Shown here: one piece after another, positions 56,286-64,000 of the stretch
Numbering within the stretch: the stretch's first letter is position 1
Layout: the number at the start of each line of letters is the position of its first letter
NCBI GenBank assembly: GCA_021730785.1
Contig: JAKFWF010000041.1
Span: 1 to 64,000 of the forward strand
Direction: 5' to 3'
DNA from: Hyphomicrobiaceae bacterium
Lineage (GTDB): Bacteria > Pseudomonadota > Alphaproteobacteria > Rhizobiales > Hyphomicrobiaceae
Length of the DNA stretch: 64,000 nucleotides
Program-made: the position numbers and the translations under genes
The notes under the pieces: model-generated
The model's input: the letters and a program-made list of their open reading frames with translations, nothing else
Database searches by the model: none
Told to the model about the DNA's origin: nothing

Positions 56286-57980
56286 TCACGCGCCGACGAG
56301 CTTCACCGCCTCGTTCGGCTTCACGTCGACCGTCTTGACGCGGGCCAGGTGCTGTTCGACGACCTGCCAGATCGGCGGGCCCTGGGTGCCTTCGTTGACG
56401 CTTGCCCAGCCGGCGACCACATACTCGCGGTTGGCATCGATCGGCGCGCCGGACTTCAGATGCACCATGCGGGAAATCCGCTGGCCGACGGCACCGGCCA
56501 CATCGAGCGTGAAGCCGAGGCCGCCGGTACGCACCATGTCGCCGCCCTGCTGATAGTAGGGGTCCGGGTTGAACAGGTTGTCGGCCACGTCTTCCAGAAT
56601 TTCCTTCAGGCGGGCACCGGTCATCATCACGCGATAGCAGTTCGGATAGCTCATGGCACAACCGTTGGTCACATCCTCGAAGGTGATGTCCTGGCCCGGC
56701 AATAGGCTGTTGCCCCAGCGGATGCCGGGCGACAGGGCGATCTCGGCGTCACGCTCGGCCAAAAGGGCGGCCGTATAGACGTCATCGAGCGTGCCGGCGA
56801 TGTTGCCGCGGCGGTAGAGCAGGCCCTCGGTGCGGCCAAGCACGCGGGCAAGGTCGCCCGCATAGGGCTTGCGCACTTGCGCAATTTTCGCGGCCATCTC
56901 CGGATCCGGCGCGATCCAATCGGAGAACACCGGGATCAGCCGGAAGCGGAAGTCCTTGATGCGCTTGTCCTGCACATCGAGATCGAGGCGCGAAACGAAC
57001 TTGCCGTGGCTGCCCGACGAGATCAGCAGCGTGGTACCGACCTTGACTGCTTCCGGCACGGCGTCGTGCGTATGCCCGGTCAGGATCACATCGATGCCCT
57101 TGACGAGGCGCGCCATCTTGCGATCGACGTCGAAGCCGTTGTGCGACAACACCACGACGAGTTCAGCACCCGCCGCACGCACCGCGTCGACCTGCTTTTG
57201 CATATCCTCGTCGCGGATGCCGAACGTCCACTTCGGGATCATCCAGCGCGGGTTGGCGATCGGCGTGAACGGGAAGGCCTGGCCGATGACGGCGACCTTC
57301 ACGCCGCCGCGCTCGAACACCTTGTGGGGCTCGAACACCGGATCGTTGAACTCGGATTCGCGCATGTTCTGGGCGAGAAACGGAAAGCCCAAGGTGCCGG
57401 CAATTTCCTGCACGCGCTTTTCGCCGAGCGTGAATTCCCAATGCCCGGTCATGGCGTCGGGCTTCAAGAGCGCCATGCAATCGACCATGTCCTGACCGTT
57501 TGTCTTCAGCGCGGTCCAGCTGTTGGTCCAGGTGTCGCCACCGTCCAGCAGGAGCACCTTGTCGCTACGCGCGGCGCGGATCGACTTCACGATGGTGGCG
57601 ATGCGATCGAGACCGCCCATGCGGCCATAGGACTTTGCCAGCTGCGCAAAATCGACGTGGGTCAGCGCGTGGGCCTGCGGTGAGCCAGCGACCAGGCCGA
57701 AGGCCTTCACGAACGCTTCGCCCGACAGATGCGGCACCTTGCCAGCCGCCTCGCCGACGCCGATGTTGACGCTTGGCTCGCGGAAATGCAGTGGCATCAG
57801 CTGGCCGTGGATGTCCGTCACGTGCACCAGCGTCACGTTGCCCACGGCGTCAAACTTGAGCAGTTCTTCCTGCGTGAGGCGGCCCTGGGCTGCGGCGCGG
57901 CCGACGCCACCCAGTCCGCTGCCGGCGGTGATCACAGACGCGGCGAGGGCCGCCTGGCCGAATTCACGTCGCGTGATCAT
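56286..57980 (-). CDS. soxB: Thiosulfohydrolase SoxB
   Basis: The product has 564 residues with a twin-arginine signal (ITRREFGQAALAASVITAG). It has the 5'-nucleotidase fold with metal sites HVTDIHGQ, LDGGDTW, SHNG and GHTHD, and the SoxB-specific MTGHWEFTLG. It hydrolyses sulfate from SoxY-bound sulfur in the periplasm and needs two Mn ions. It is the last gene of soxYZB, 95 bases after soxZ. Confidence 0.95.
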   Translation of the reverse strand: MITRREFGQAALAASVITAGSGLGGVGRAAAQGRLTQEELLKFDAVGNVTLVHVTDIHGQLMPLHFREPSVNIGVGEAAGKVPHLSGEAFVKAFGLVAGSPQAHALTHVDFAQLAKSYGRMGGLDRIATIVKSIRAARSDKVLLLDGGDTWTNSWTALKTNGQDMVDCMALLKPDAMTGHWEFTLGEKRVQEIAGTLGFPFLAQNMRESEFNDPVFEPHKVFERGGVKVAVIGQAFPFTPIANPRWMIPKWTFGIRDEDMQKQVDAVRAAGAELVVVLSHNGFDVDRKMARLVKGIDVILTGHTHDAVPEAVKVGTTLLISSGSHGKFVSRLDLDVQDKRIKDFRFRLIPVFSDWIAPDPEMAAKIAQVRKPYAGDLARVLGRTEGLLYRRGNIAGTLDDVYTAALLAERDAEIALSPGIRWGNSLLPGQDITFEDVTNGCAMSYPNCYRVMMTGARLKEILEDVADNLFNPDPYYQQGGDMVRTGGLGFTLDVAGAVGQRISRMVHLKSGAPIDANREYVVAGWASVNEGTQGPPIWQVVEQHLARVKTVDVKPNEAVKLVGA

Positions 57981-58075
57981 GACACATCCTGGCCGGGAAT
58001 ACTCTGGAACATTCGCATTTATGCATGTATCAGGTCGAATTTCGCCCGGTTACCTCCGAGGCAACCGGGCCAATT

Positions 58076-58402
58076 TCAACCGATCGCGATCTTTTGTTCG
58101 GACTTGTAGACCGAGCCGTCATCGTCGGTCCAGGCGAACTCGAACGTGCCCGCTTCCGGCACCTTGACAAAGAACGACATGAACGGATTGGCCGAAATCG
58201 CCGGGTGCCAGACGGTCTTGAACACCTGCTTGCCGTTGAACTTGGCCTCGAACCCGTTGATGATCTTGCGCGGGATCACCTTGCCGTCCTTGTCCTTGCG
58301 GTTGCCCGATTCCATCTCGTGACTGATCAGCGTCTTGATCTCGATCGTCTCGCCGGCTTTTGCCGTCGCAGGCATCCGGACGCGGGGGGTGGGAGTGGCC
58401 AT
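58076..58402 (-). CDS. soxZ: Sulfur carrier chaperone SoxZ
   Basis: The product has 108 residues, the family length, and no signal peptide. It shows the start RVRMPATAKAGETIEIKTLISHEMESGNRKD and end TDDDGSVYKSEQKIAIG. It forms the SoxYZ dimer and is carried out of the cell by the SoxY Tat signal. It lies 54 bases after soxY. Confidence 0.95.
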   Translation of the reverse strand: MATPTPRVRMPATAKAGETIEIKTLISHEMESGNRKDKDGKVIPRKIINGFEAKFNGKQVFKTVWHPAISANPFMSFFVKVPEAGTFEFAWTDDDGSVYKSEQKIAIG

Positions 58403-58456
58403 GGTGGGGGTCCTTGCGATGAATGGGTTCGAAGCGTTCAGAGGCGTGCAGGCGGA

Positions 58457-58921
58457 CTAGCCGCCGCAGCCACCGATCGTGACCTTCACTTCGCGCTTCA
58501 GGGTGTAGAGCTTGCCATCCGCCATCTCGGCGACCGCGACGATGTTCTGCGTCTGGGCGAGCCGCATGCGGACCTGGACGGCCGCTTTGGGCATCATGGT
58601 CGTGAAGAAGAACGAGGCGACGCTGGGGTTCGGGTTGCCATCGGCGAACACGTGCAGCGCCTTTACGTTGTCCGCATCCGTCATCGCGCTCTCGACCTCG
58701 ACGCCGAGTGGCACGACGAGCCCGTTCTCGGCGATCGAGGGCAGATCAAACTTGATCTTCCCCTCAGCGAGCGGACGCCCCGCATACAGCTTCTGGATCT
58801 CGGCTTCCACTTGGGCCGGTGCCGCCACTGCCAGTCTTGGCGCCAGGAGGGCCGCGATGGTCGCCGCACCGCCGGCCATCATCAAAGTGCGACGATCGGG
58901 ATGTTTCAGCAAATCGGTCAT
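58457..58921 (-). CDS. soxY: Sulfur carrier protein SoxY
   Basis: The product has 154 residues. It has a Tat-type signal (HPDRRTLMMAGGAATIAALL) and ends with the conserved GGCGG tail, whose Cys carries the sulfur substrate on a flexible arm. The core is an immunoglobulin-like fold (VKALHVFADGNPNPSVASFFF). ATG 58921 gives the standard start. First gene of the minus-strand sox group, divergent from soxA. Confidence 0.95.
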   Translation of the reverse strand: MTDLLKHPDRRTLMMAGGAATIAALLAPRLAVAAPAQVEAEIQKLYAGRPLAEGKIKFDLPSIAENGLVVPLGVEVESAMTDADNVKALHVFADGNPNPSVASFFFTTMMPKAAVQVRMRLAQTQNIVAVAEMADGKLYTLKREVKVTIGGCGG

Positions 58922-58995
58922 TGGGCTCTGCTCCCGCGCTTGGTGACTGGCACATGGCGACCGGGTGATCAGTGCGGATTGATCGCGCCGACACC

Positions 58996-59025
58996 TTGTC
59001 ATATCGCAATTTCTAAATGTATTCT
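58996..59025 (+). promoter_or_regulatory. Candidate soxAX promoter
   Basis: TTGTCA at 58996-59001 and TATTCT at 59020-59025 are 18 bases apart, about 75 bases before the soxA start, in an AT-rich spot of the 180-base divergent region. Sox regulator operators would be expected here, but I could not define one. Confidence 0.35.
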
Positions 59026-59101
59026 GCTGCGCGGCGCAAGTGGCAAGTTGCGGCAGCCAACCGCCGACGCCATGTTTCGCTGAAAAGTCAGGGGAGATGA
59101 A

Positions 59102-59956
59102 ATGCTCGATCACGTCAGACAAGGCACGCGACTGGGGTGGACCATCTGTGTTTCGGTGACACTGACCGTTATGCTGCTCCAGATCGGCACCGCCGTCGCA
59201 CAATCGGCCGACACGAGCGAAAAGGAAATCGAGCGCTACCGGGCGATGATCTCCGATCCGTTCTCCAATCCGGGCTATCTCAACGTCGACCGCGGTGAAC
59301 TGCTATGGAAGCAGGCAGCCGGCACGAAAAAAGTGTCGCTCGAGACCTGCGATCTCGGCATCGGACCGGGCAAGCTCGAAGGCGCGTCTGCCGCAATGCC
59401 ACGGCACTTCGCCGATGCGGGCCGCGTCATGGACCTCGAACAGCGGCTGTTGTGGTGCATGGAAAACATCCAGGGCGCCGACACCAAGGATGTGATCAAG
59501 CGCCGGTTCTCCGGGCCAGGCGTGTCATCGGACATGGAAGACCTGGTCGCTTTCATCTCCAACAAGTCCAGCGGCCTCAAAATTTCCCTGCGCAACGACC
59601 ATCCCAAAGAGCAGGAAATGCTCGCGGTCGGCGAGGCGATGTTCTTTCGCCGCTCGTCGATCAGCGATTTTTCGTGCGCCACCTGCCACGCCGAGGAGGG
59701 CAAGAGGATCCGCCTGCAGGGCCTGCCCAACCTATCGAAACCCGGCAAGCAGGCCCAGGAGACCATGGGCTCGTGGCCGACCTATCGTGTGTCGCAGAGC
59801 CAATTGCGCACCATGCAGCACCGCTTGTGGGACTGCTACCGCCAGATGCGGATGCCGGCGCCCGACTATGCCTCGGATGGCATTACAGCGCTCACGCTTT
59901 ACTTGAACACGCAGGCCGCCGGGGCCGAAATCAACGTGCCCTCGATCAAGCGCTGA
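59102..59956 (+). CDS. soxA: Cytochrome c SoxA, mono-heme type
   Basis: The product has 284 residues with a signal peptide (about 1-34). One heme site CATCH (Cys192, Cys195, His196) is present, and the active-site Cys245 lies in DCYRQMRMP. The first heme site of the di-heme enzymes is absent; Cys in LETCDLG and LLWCMEN probably form the disulfide found in mono-heme SoxA. With SoxX it joins thiosulfate to SoxY. It starts behind GGGGAGATGAA. Confidence 0.94.
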   Translation: MLDHVRQGTRLGWTICVSVTLTVMLLQIGTAVAQSADTSEKEIERYRAMISDPFSNPGYLNVDRGELLWKQAAGTKKVSLETCDLGIGPGKLEGASAAMPRHFADAGRVMDLEQRLLWCMENIQGADTKDVIKRRFSGPGVSSDMEDLVAFISNKSSGLKISLRNDHPKEQEMLAVGEAMFFRRSSISDFSCATCHAEEGKRIRLQGLPNLSKPGKQAQETMGSWPTYRVSQSQLRTMQHRLWDCYRQMRMPAPDYASDGITALTLYLNTQAAGAEINVPSIKR

Positions 59957-59973
59957 AACGGGACCCACACCAG

Positions 59974-60609
59974 ATGAAACGCTTTTCCACTTTGCTGCGG
60001 GTCACAACGCTTGCCACTCTCTTGGGTACGGCGCTGACGCTCGCGACCGCCGCCCAGCAAGCGGCCAAGGTCGATCCCAAGATCGTCGACGCCTACATCA
60101 AGGGCACCTGGAAATCGCCGCCGGAGGGCTGGCAGGTGCGCATCGACCAGGACGAAACCCAGCGCGTATGCTCGGCCTATCGCAACGATCCGCCGACCGC
60201 CGAGTTCGAAAAGATCCGTGCGCGCGAATTAGCAACCGTCGTCTTCCCGGCCGATGGCACCGTGCTCGGCGACTGGAAGGCCGGCGAAAGGGTCGCGCAA
60301 ACCGGCGTCGGCGGGCAGTTCTCCGATGCGCCGGGCACGGTCGCTGGCGGCAATTGCTATGCCTGCCACCAGATGGCCAAGGCCGAACTCAGCTACGGCA
60401 CGCTCGGCCCGAGCCTGCTGGAGTACGGCAAGATCCGCAAGTTCGATGCGGCGGAATCCAAGCAAGCCTATGCCAAGATCTTCAACGCGCAATCGGTGCA
60501 GCCGTGCTCGAACATGCCACGGTTCGGCTACCACAAGTTCCTCACCGAGCAGCAGATGAAGGATGTGACGGCCTACCTGATGTCGCCCGACAGCCCGGTC
60601 AACAAGTGA
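59974..60609 (+). CDS. soxX: Cytochrome c SoxX
   Basis: The product has 211 residues with a signal peptide (about 1-28). The heme site is CYACH (Cys128, Cys131, His132) and the distal Met is in CSNMPRFGYH. An N-terminal extension (about 30-95) precedes the cytochrome domain, and two further Cys may pair. It forms the SoxAX complex. It begins 17 bases after soxA, so they are one operon. Confidence 0.94.
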   Translation: MKRFSTLLRVTTLATLLGTALTLATAAQQAAKVDPKIVDAYIKGTWKSPPEGWQVRIDQDETQRVCSAYRNDPPTAEFEKIRARELATVVFPADGTVLGDWKAGERVAQTGVGGQFSDAPGTVAGGNCYACHQMAKAELSYGTLGPSLLEYGKIRKFDAAESKQAYAKIFNAQSVQPCSNMPRFGYHKFLTEQQMKDVTAYLMSPDSPVNK

Positions 60610-60634
60610 TCCCGGCCGATGGCCGCCTGCACGA

Positions 60635-61216
60635 TCAGGACCGACAGCGCGCGAGCCCGCCCGGCGTAACCAGCCAGTCGAGCCGTTCGTCATAGGTCTC
60701 GGTCGGCACGGCATCGACCACTTGCACGGCAAACGCGACGCCAACCGCCACGATCGTGCGGGTTGACCGCAGGTGTCGCAGCGTCCGGTCATAGAAGCCG
60801 CCGCCGTAGCCGAGCCGCGCGCCGGTCAGATCGACCGCCAGCAGCGGCACCAGCAGCAGATCGGGCACGACCACTGCTGCCAGCTCGGACGGCTCCTTGA
60901 TGCCCCAGGTGCGCTCGACCAGCGCATCGCCGTGCCCGAACTTGCGGAAGACGAGCGGCTGCGCCCGCCCCGCCATCACCGGCAGGCACAGCGTTGCACC
61001 CCTGCCAATCAGCGCCGTTTCGAGCGGCTTTGGAACGAGTTCAGGACCGATCGCCCAGTAGGTCGACACGGTCGGCGCTTGCACGCCTCCTGCCAGCGAC
61101 AGCAGTTGGCCGGCATGGGCTGCGAGCGCCTTGGCCGCGCCCTCGCGTTCGGCAGCGCTCAGCCCGGCGCGCCGCGCGTGCATGTCAGCCCGAAGGGCCG
61201 CCTTGGTCAGCGTCAT
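60635..61216 (-). CDS. fau: 5-formyltetrahydrofolate cyclo-ligase
   Basis: The product has 193 residues. The ATP-binding signature GYGGGFYDRTL and the C-terminal PTETYDERLDWLVTPGG are typical. It turns 5-formyl-THF to 5,10-methenyl-THF with ATP. It follows the 6S RNA on the minus strand, the same order as zapA - ssrS - fau (ygfA) in E. coli. Confidence 0.93.
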   Translation of the reverse strand: MTLTKAALRADMHARRAGLSAAEREGAAKALAAHAGQLLSLAGGVQAPTVSTYWAIGPELVPKPLETALIGRGATLCLPVMAGRAQPLVFRKFGHGDALVERTWGIKEPSELAAVVVPDLLLVPLLAVDLTGARLGYGGGFYDRTLRHLRSTRTIVAVGVAFAVQVVDAVPTETYDERLDWLVTPGGLARCRS

Positions 61217-61240
61217 GGGTGGCTACGCGAAAGACAAGTT

Positions 61241-61408
61241 CAAGTGCCGCAGAGGCCGTTGGGACCAGGTGATCCCGCCGAGTCCCTTCTGTGAGAAGGT
61301 GGGTGCCATATGTCCGGGACCACGGCCCCGGTCAGGAACAGCTCCCTAGCGGATCTTATAGGCCCAGGGGATGTTAGGTCTCTGACGCGCCTCCGCAGCA
61401 CTTGTGCA
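61241..61408 (-). ncRNA. ssrS: 6S RNA
   Basis: The region lies between zapA and fau, the usual place of 6S RNA. Its ends pair: on the minus strand AAGTGCTGCGGAGGC (5' side, from about 61403) complements GCCTCTGCGGCACTT (3' side, ending near 61242) with G-U pairs. Between them are alternating stems such as CCGGGGCC/GGTCCCGG and CCTTCTCACAGAAGG around a central bubble. It binds the housekeeping RNA polymerase as a promoter mimic. A weak promoter CTGGAT-N17-CTATCT precedes it. Exact ends are approximate. Confidence 0.82.
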
Positions 61409-61475
61409 GATAGAGTGTTCGCCGGCAAAGATCCAGTACGATCTGCTCAATGGGCGCACGCCCCTCGCATCGCGG

Positions 61476-61847
61476 TCATGTGGCCGGCGCCGGCTTGCGC
61501 TGTACCGTGACGACGTGCGCTGCCACGGTGGTCTTTGCCGGCACCTTGGGCGGTGGTTCGGCGATACGGCTGGCAGGGGATGATGCCGCAGGCGCCGCGT
61601 CGCTCGAAGCAGGGGGCTCGGAAGGATCATCGGCGTCAGCGCGCTCCCGCGCCTCGAACAACTCGTCAGCAATCAACAGCGCCGCCATAAGCAGCAACCG
61701 GTTCTCACCGGCCTGGCCGAACTGCTCGGTCAACGCATCGATCTTCGCCTTGACGTGATCGGAGAGCAGTTGCAGCCGCGCTTCCTCGCCATCGCCACAG
61801 GCGAGGCGATAAATGCGGTTGTTCAACGTGACCGTCACACGGCCCAT
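61476..61847 (-). CDS. zapA: Cell division protein ZapA
   Basis: The product has 123 residues. The N-terminal MGRVTVTLNNRIYRLACGDGEEARLQLLSDHVKAKID matches ZapA, followed by a coiled-coil helix (LLLMAALLIADELFEARERA). A Pro/Ala-rich tail of about 50 residues is added. It stabilises FtsZ filaments at the division site. ATG 61847 is chosen by homology; the frame extends to 61922, overlapping the next gene. Confidence 0.92.
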   Translation of the reverse strand: MGRVTVTLNNRIYRLACGDGEEARLQLLSDHVKAKIDALTEQFGQAGENRLLLMAALLIADELFEARERADADDPSEPPASSDAAPAASSPASRIAEPPPKVPAKTTVAAHVVTVQRKPAPAT

Positions 61848-61911
61848 GCTTTGATAGCCTTTGGCTTGCAATGCGACAGTCGACAAAATCAGCACCGAGA
61901 CATTGGCCTGC

Positions 61912-62142
61912 TCAGCGGACACCCTCGGTCAGGCTGTTGATGGCATCGATCACCCACTCGATGCGGTTCAGCGCCTCGTCGCGCTGCAATTCGAGATCCG
62001 TGATCCGGCGTTCGGCCAGCGCGAGTTGCTCCAACAGGGCAGCATTTTCAGCTTCCAGATTGGCCGCCTTCGCCTTCACCGAAACTGCCGCCAGCTTCGG
62101 CGCGGCAGGGCGTTTTGGCTTCGATTTGACCTTCTGCGTCAT
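61912..62142 (-). CDS. DUF4164-like coiled-coil protein
   Basis: The product has 76 residues. A basic start (TQKVKSKPKRPAAPK) leads into one long coiled coil (KAKAANLEAENAALLEQLALAERRITDLELQRDEALNRIEWVIDAI). The place just upstream of zapA is where DUF4164 proteins are found in Rhizobiales. It may take part in cell division, which is inference from context. Confidence 0.8.
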   Translation of the reverse strand: MTQKVKSKPKRPAAPKLAAVSVKAKAANLEAENAALLEQLALAERRITDLELQRDEALNRIEWVIDAINSLTEGVR

Positions 62143-62317
62143 CGCCGGACCTTTCCCGCTTCAATCCCCGCATGTGCGCGGCGAACAGCAACTCAAGCAC
62201 CGGGACACTTGGGCCGGACGATAAGAGCCGGAATCAGCTGCCGTCAACCAAGGGCTTGCATAACCTCGTGCGTTTCACCGTTGCGCCGTGTCATCGAGGT
62301 CGTGCGATGTGCCGCCG

Positions 62318-62346
62318 TTGACGGCGATGGCTTCTGAATTGCATAA
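62318..62346 (+). promoter_or_regulatory. Candidate gapA promoter
   Basis: TTGACG at 62318-62323 and GCATAA at 62341-62346 are 17 bases apart. They lie about 75 bases before the gapA start in the 280-base region between DUF4164 and gapA. Confidence 0.35.
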
Positions 62347-62422
62347 CCAGCGCCTAGAGTTGCGTGCGCCTTCGCGCCCGAACGCTTATCTCATACACAG
62401 CCTGTCCCAGAGGAACCTGCCC

Positions 62423-63430
62423 ATGGCCGTCAAAGTCGCAATCAATGGATTTGGCCGCATCGGCCGCAATGTTTTGCGCGCAATCATCGAATCAGGCCGC
62501 ACCGACATCCAGGTGGTGGCGATCAACGACCTGGGCCCGGTCGAAACTAACGCGCATCTGTTGCGATTCGATTCGGTCCACGGCCGCTTCCCCCACAAGG
62601 TAACGGTCGACGGCGACACCATCGACGTCGGGCGCGGGCCGATCAAGGTGACCGCCGTCAAGAACCCGGCCGAACTGCCGCACAAGGCCATGGGCGTCGA
62701 CATCGCCTTGGAATGCACGGGCATCTTCGCGGCGAGGGACAAGGCAGCCGCCCACCTCACCGCCGGCGCCAGGCGCGTGCTGATCTCCGCGCCCGCCGAA
62801 AACGCCGATCTGACCGTCGTCTACGGCGTCAACCACCACAAACTGACGAAGGATCACCTCGTCGTCTCGAACGCGTCCTGCACGACCAACTGCCTGGCCC
62901 CCGTCGCCAAGGTGATGAACGACGCGTTCGGCATCGACAAGGGCTTCATGACCACGATCCACGCCTACACGGGCGACCAGCCGACGCTCGATACCATGCA
63001 CAAGGATCTGTACCGCGCGCGTGCCGCGTCGCTGTCCATGATTCCAACCACCACGGGTGCTGCAAAGGCGGTCGGCCTCGTCCTTCCGGAGCTCAACGGC
63101 CGTCTCGACGGCACCTCGATTCGCGTGCCGACGCCAAACGTCTCGGTCGTCGACTTCAAGTTCATCGCCAAGAAGGCGACCACGGCTGCGGCGGTGAACG
63201 CGGCGGTTCTTGAAGCGTCGAATGGTGCACTCAAGGGCATCCTCGGCACCACCGATCAGCCCAACGTTTCGTCGGACTTCAACCACGACAGCCATTCGTC
63301 GATCTTCCACCTCGACCAGACCAAGGTGATGGACGGCACGCTCGTGCGCGTGCTGGCGTGGTACGACAACGAGTGGGGCTTCTCCAACCGCATGAGCGAC
63401 ACGGCGGTCGCCATGGGCAAGCTGCTGTAG
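62423..63430 (+). CDS. gapA: Glyceraldehyde-3-phosphate dehydrogenase, type I
   Basis: The product has 335 residues. NAD binding is through INGFGRIGRNVLRA, and the catalytic Cys153 is in SNASCTTNCLAP. The C-terminal WYDNEWGFSNRM is present. It oxidises glyceraldehyde-3-phosphate to 1,3-bisphosphoglycerate. ATG 62423 gives the standard start; the frame is open 45 codons further. The gene order suggests one Gap of glycolysis or the Calvin cycle; which one cannot be told here. Confidence 0.96.
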   Translation: MAVKVAINGFGRIGRNVLRAIIESGRTDIQVVAINDLGPVETNAHLLRFDSVHGRFPHKVTVDGDTIDVGRGPIKVTAVKNPAELPHKAMGVDIALECTGIFAARDKAAAHLTAGARRVLISAPAENADLTVVYGVNHHKLTKDHLVVSNASCTTNCLAPVAKVMNDAFGIDKGFMTTIHAYTGDQPTLDTMHKDLYRARAASLSMIPTTTGAAKAVGLVLPELNGRLDGTSIRVPTPNVSVVDFKFIAKKATTAAAVNAAVLEASNGALKGILGTTDQPNVSSDFNHDSHSSIFHLDQTKVMDGTLVRVLAWYDNEWGFSNRMSDTAVAMGKLL

Positions 63431-63441
63431 GGCTGCCATCG

Positions 63442-63470
63442 CCGGTCGAAGCTGCGAAACCTTCGACCGG
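63442..63470. terminator. Bidirectional stem-loop between gapA and the decarboxylase gene
   Basis: CCGGTCGAAG and CTTCGACCGG form a perfect 10-base stem with a 9-base loop, 12 bases after the gapA stop and 27 before the stop of the convergent gene. It has no long T-run but is placed to serve both. Confidence 0.65.
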
Positions 63471-63497
63471 GTCCGGCGTCGAATGGGGCATCCGGCC

Positions 63498-64000
63498 TCA
63501 CGCCAAATAGTCGTGCACCACCTCGCCGAGGCCGAGCGTGAGGTCGGCCAGGATGTGCACGCCGCCCACCACCTGGCGCACCGGCAGGCGGGCCACCGGG
63601 GCCAATGCGTGCTCGAACAGTTCCAGTGCTGCCGGCCACGTCCAGGCGCCGCGAACCGTAATATCCTCCAGATGATAGCGCACGAGTTCGCAGATGCGCG
63701 GCGTGCAGTCGACGTGGGGAATGACCTTGAGCAGGTAGTTGGCTTCCTGCATCGCGGCCTTCACCTTCTTCGCATCGAGTTCCTTGTGCTTGAAGCCCAT
63801 GGTGCCGGTGGCAACGCGCACCGGACCGTAGTCGAGCGTCCCGAGCAACACGTCCTTGGCAGCCGTCAGGGAGGGTTGCGCGAGTTTCTTGGGAAAGCCC
63901 CAGATCTCGCGTCCGCCAGCGATCGGCGCGTCGTCGTCGAGGTACATCGAGTGCACGTAGCCGCCCGGCTTGCCCTGGTAGGTCACGGGAATGACCTGGC
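63498..64000 (-). CDS. Acetoacetate decarboxylase family protein, partial
   Basis: The visible part is 167 codons and its 5' end lies beyond the window. It shows [29 protein letters not shown], which holds the Schiff-base Lys region of acetoacetate decarboxylase, and [18 protein letters not shown] near the end. It would convert acetoacetate to acetone and CO2, or act on related keto acids. The reading frame is open through the window edge, so GTG 63986 is not the true start. Confidence 0.88.
   Translation of the reverse strand, partial: QVIPVTYQGKPGGYVHSMYLDDDAPIAGGREIWGFPKKLAQPSLTAAKDVLLGTLDYGPVRVATGTMGFKHKELDAKKVKAAMQEANYLLKVIPHVDCTPRICELVRYHLEDITVRGAWTWPAALELFEHALAPVARLPVRQVVGGVHILADLTLGLGEVVHDYLA

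Overview
The window is GC-rich and gene-dense and looks like the chromosome of an alphaproteobacterium, most probably of the order Hyphomicrobiales. The evidence is a RegB/RegA redox two-component pair, the block DUF4164 - zapA - 6S RNA - 5-formyltetrahydrofolate cyclo-ligase - gapA, an MmcB repair protein, a DinB with a Cys-rich N-terminal extension, and an intracellular poly(3-hydroxybutyrate) depolymerase. The sox genes suggest it can oxidise reduced sulfur compounds. The genus cannot be fixed from the sequence alone. I saw no tRNA, rRNA or CRISPR array.

Layout. 1-7.5 kb: an IS630-type end abuts a response regulator that has lost its N-terminus. It is followed by its sensor kinase and a heavy-metal RND efflux operon (fused YtkA-like/adaptor protein, CzcA-type pump, small periplasmic protein). 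7.5-9.8 kb: scar DNA with an IS5-type remnant, a structured intergenic element and a class II Fic protein. 9.8-12.2 kb: tartrate dehydrogenase, an RHH/PIN toxin-antitoxin pair with an apparently leaderless promoter, and lspA. 12.3-21.7 kb: a lipoprotein, two M16 peptidases, pgi, fumC, a quinone-reductase-like enzyme and dinB.

21.7-25.2 kb: upp, urc4-like and urc1-like genes, a probable bacterial version of the URC route of uracil breakdown. 25.3-28.3 kb: DUF488 and LysR, divergent from an AhpD-like protein, a YHS-domain protein and an SPW-type membrane protein. 28.6-32.5 kb: a complete PotABCD-like ABC importer. 32.5-37.5 kb: a TIM-barrel isomerase, a second YHS protein, carbonic anhydrase, an acetamidase/formamidase, an SMP-30 lactonase and a small membrane protein. 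37.6-42.5 kb: a class A penicillin-binding protein, a YgjP-type metallopeptidase and the PHB depolymerase.

42.7-47.2 kb: an ABC exporter coupled to a Sco-like protein without its metal ligands, divergent from regB and regA. 47.2-51.1 kb: mmcB, a Lon-related protease and an overlapping gene of unknown function. 51.1-56.3 kb: a small polysaccharide export cluster (Wza-like lipoprotein, outer-membrane barrel, Wzz/BY-kinase) and a methyltransferase. 56.3-60.6 kb: soxYZB divergent from soxAX, with no soxCD. 60.6-64 kb: the fau/6S/zapA block, gapA and a partial acetoacetate decarboxylase.

The least ordinary items are the fused efflux adaptor with an internal signal-peptide-like segment, four phased repeats before that operon, the palindrome over the toxin-antitoxin start codon, the urc cluster, and the ligand-free Sco protein beside RegBA. 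Long reading frames opposite real genes are frequent here and are treated as codon-bias artefacts.
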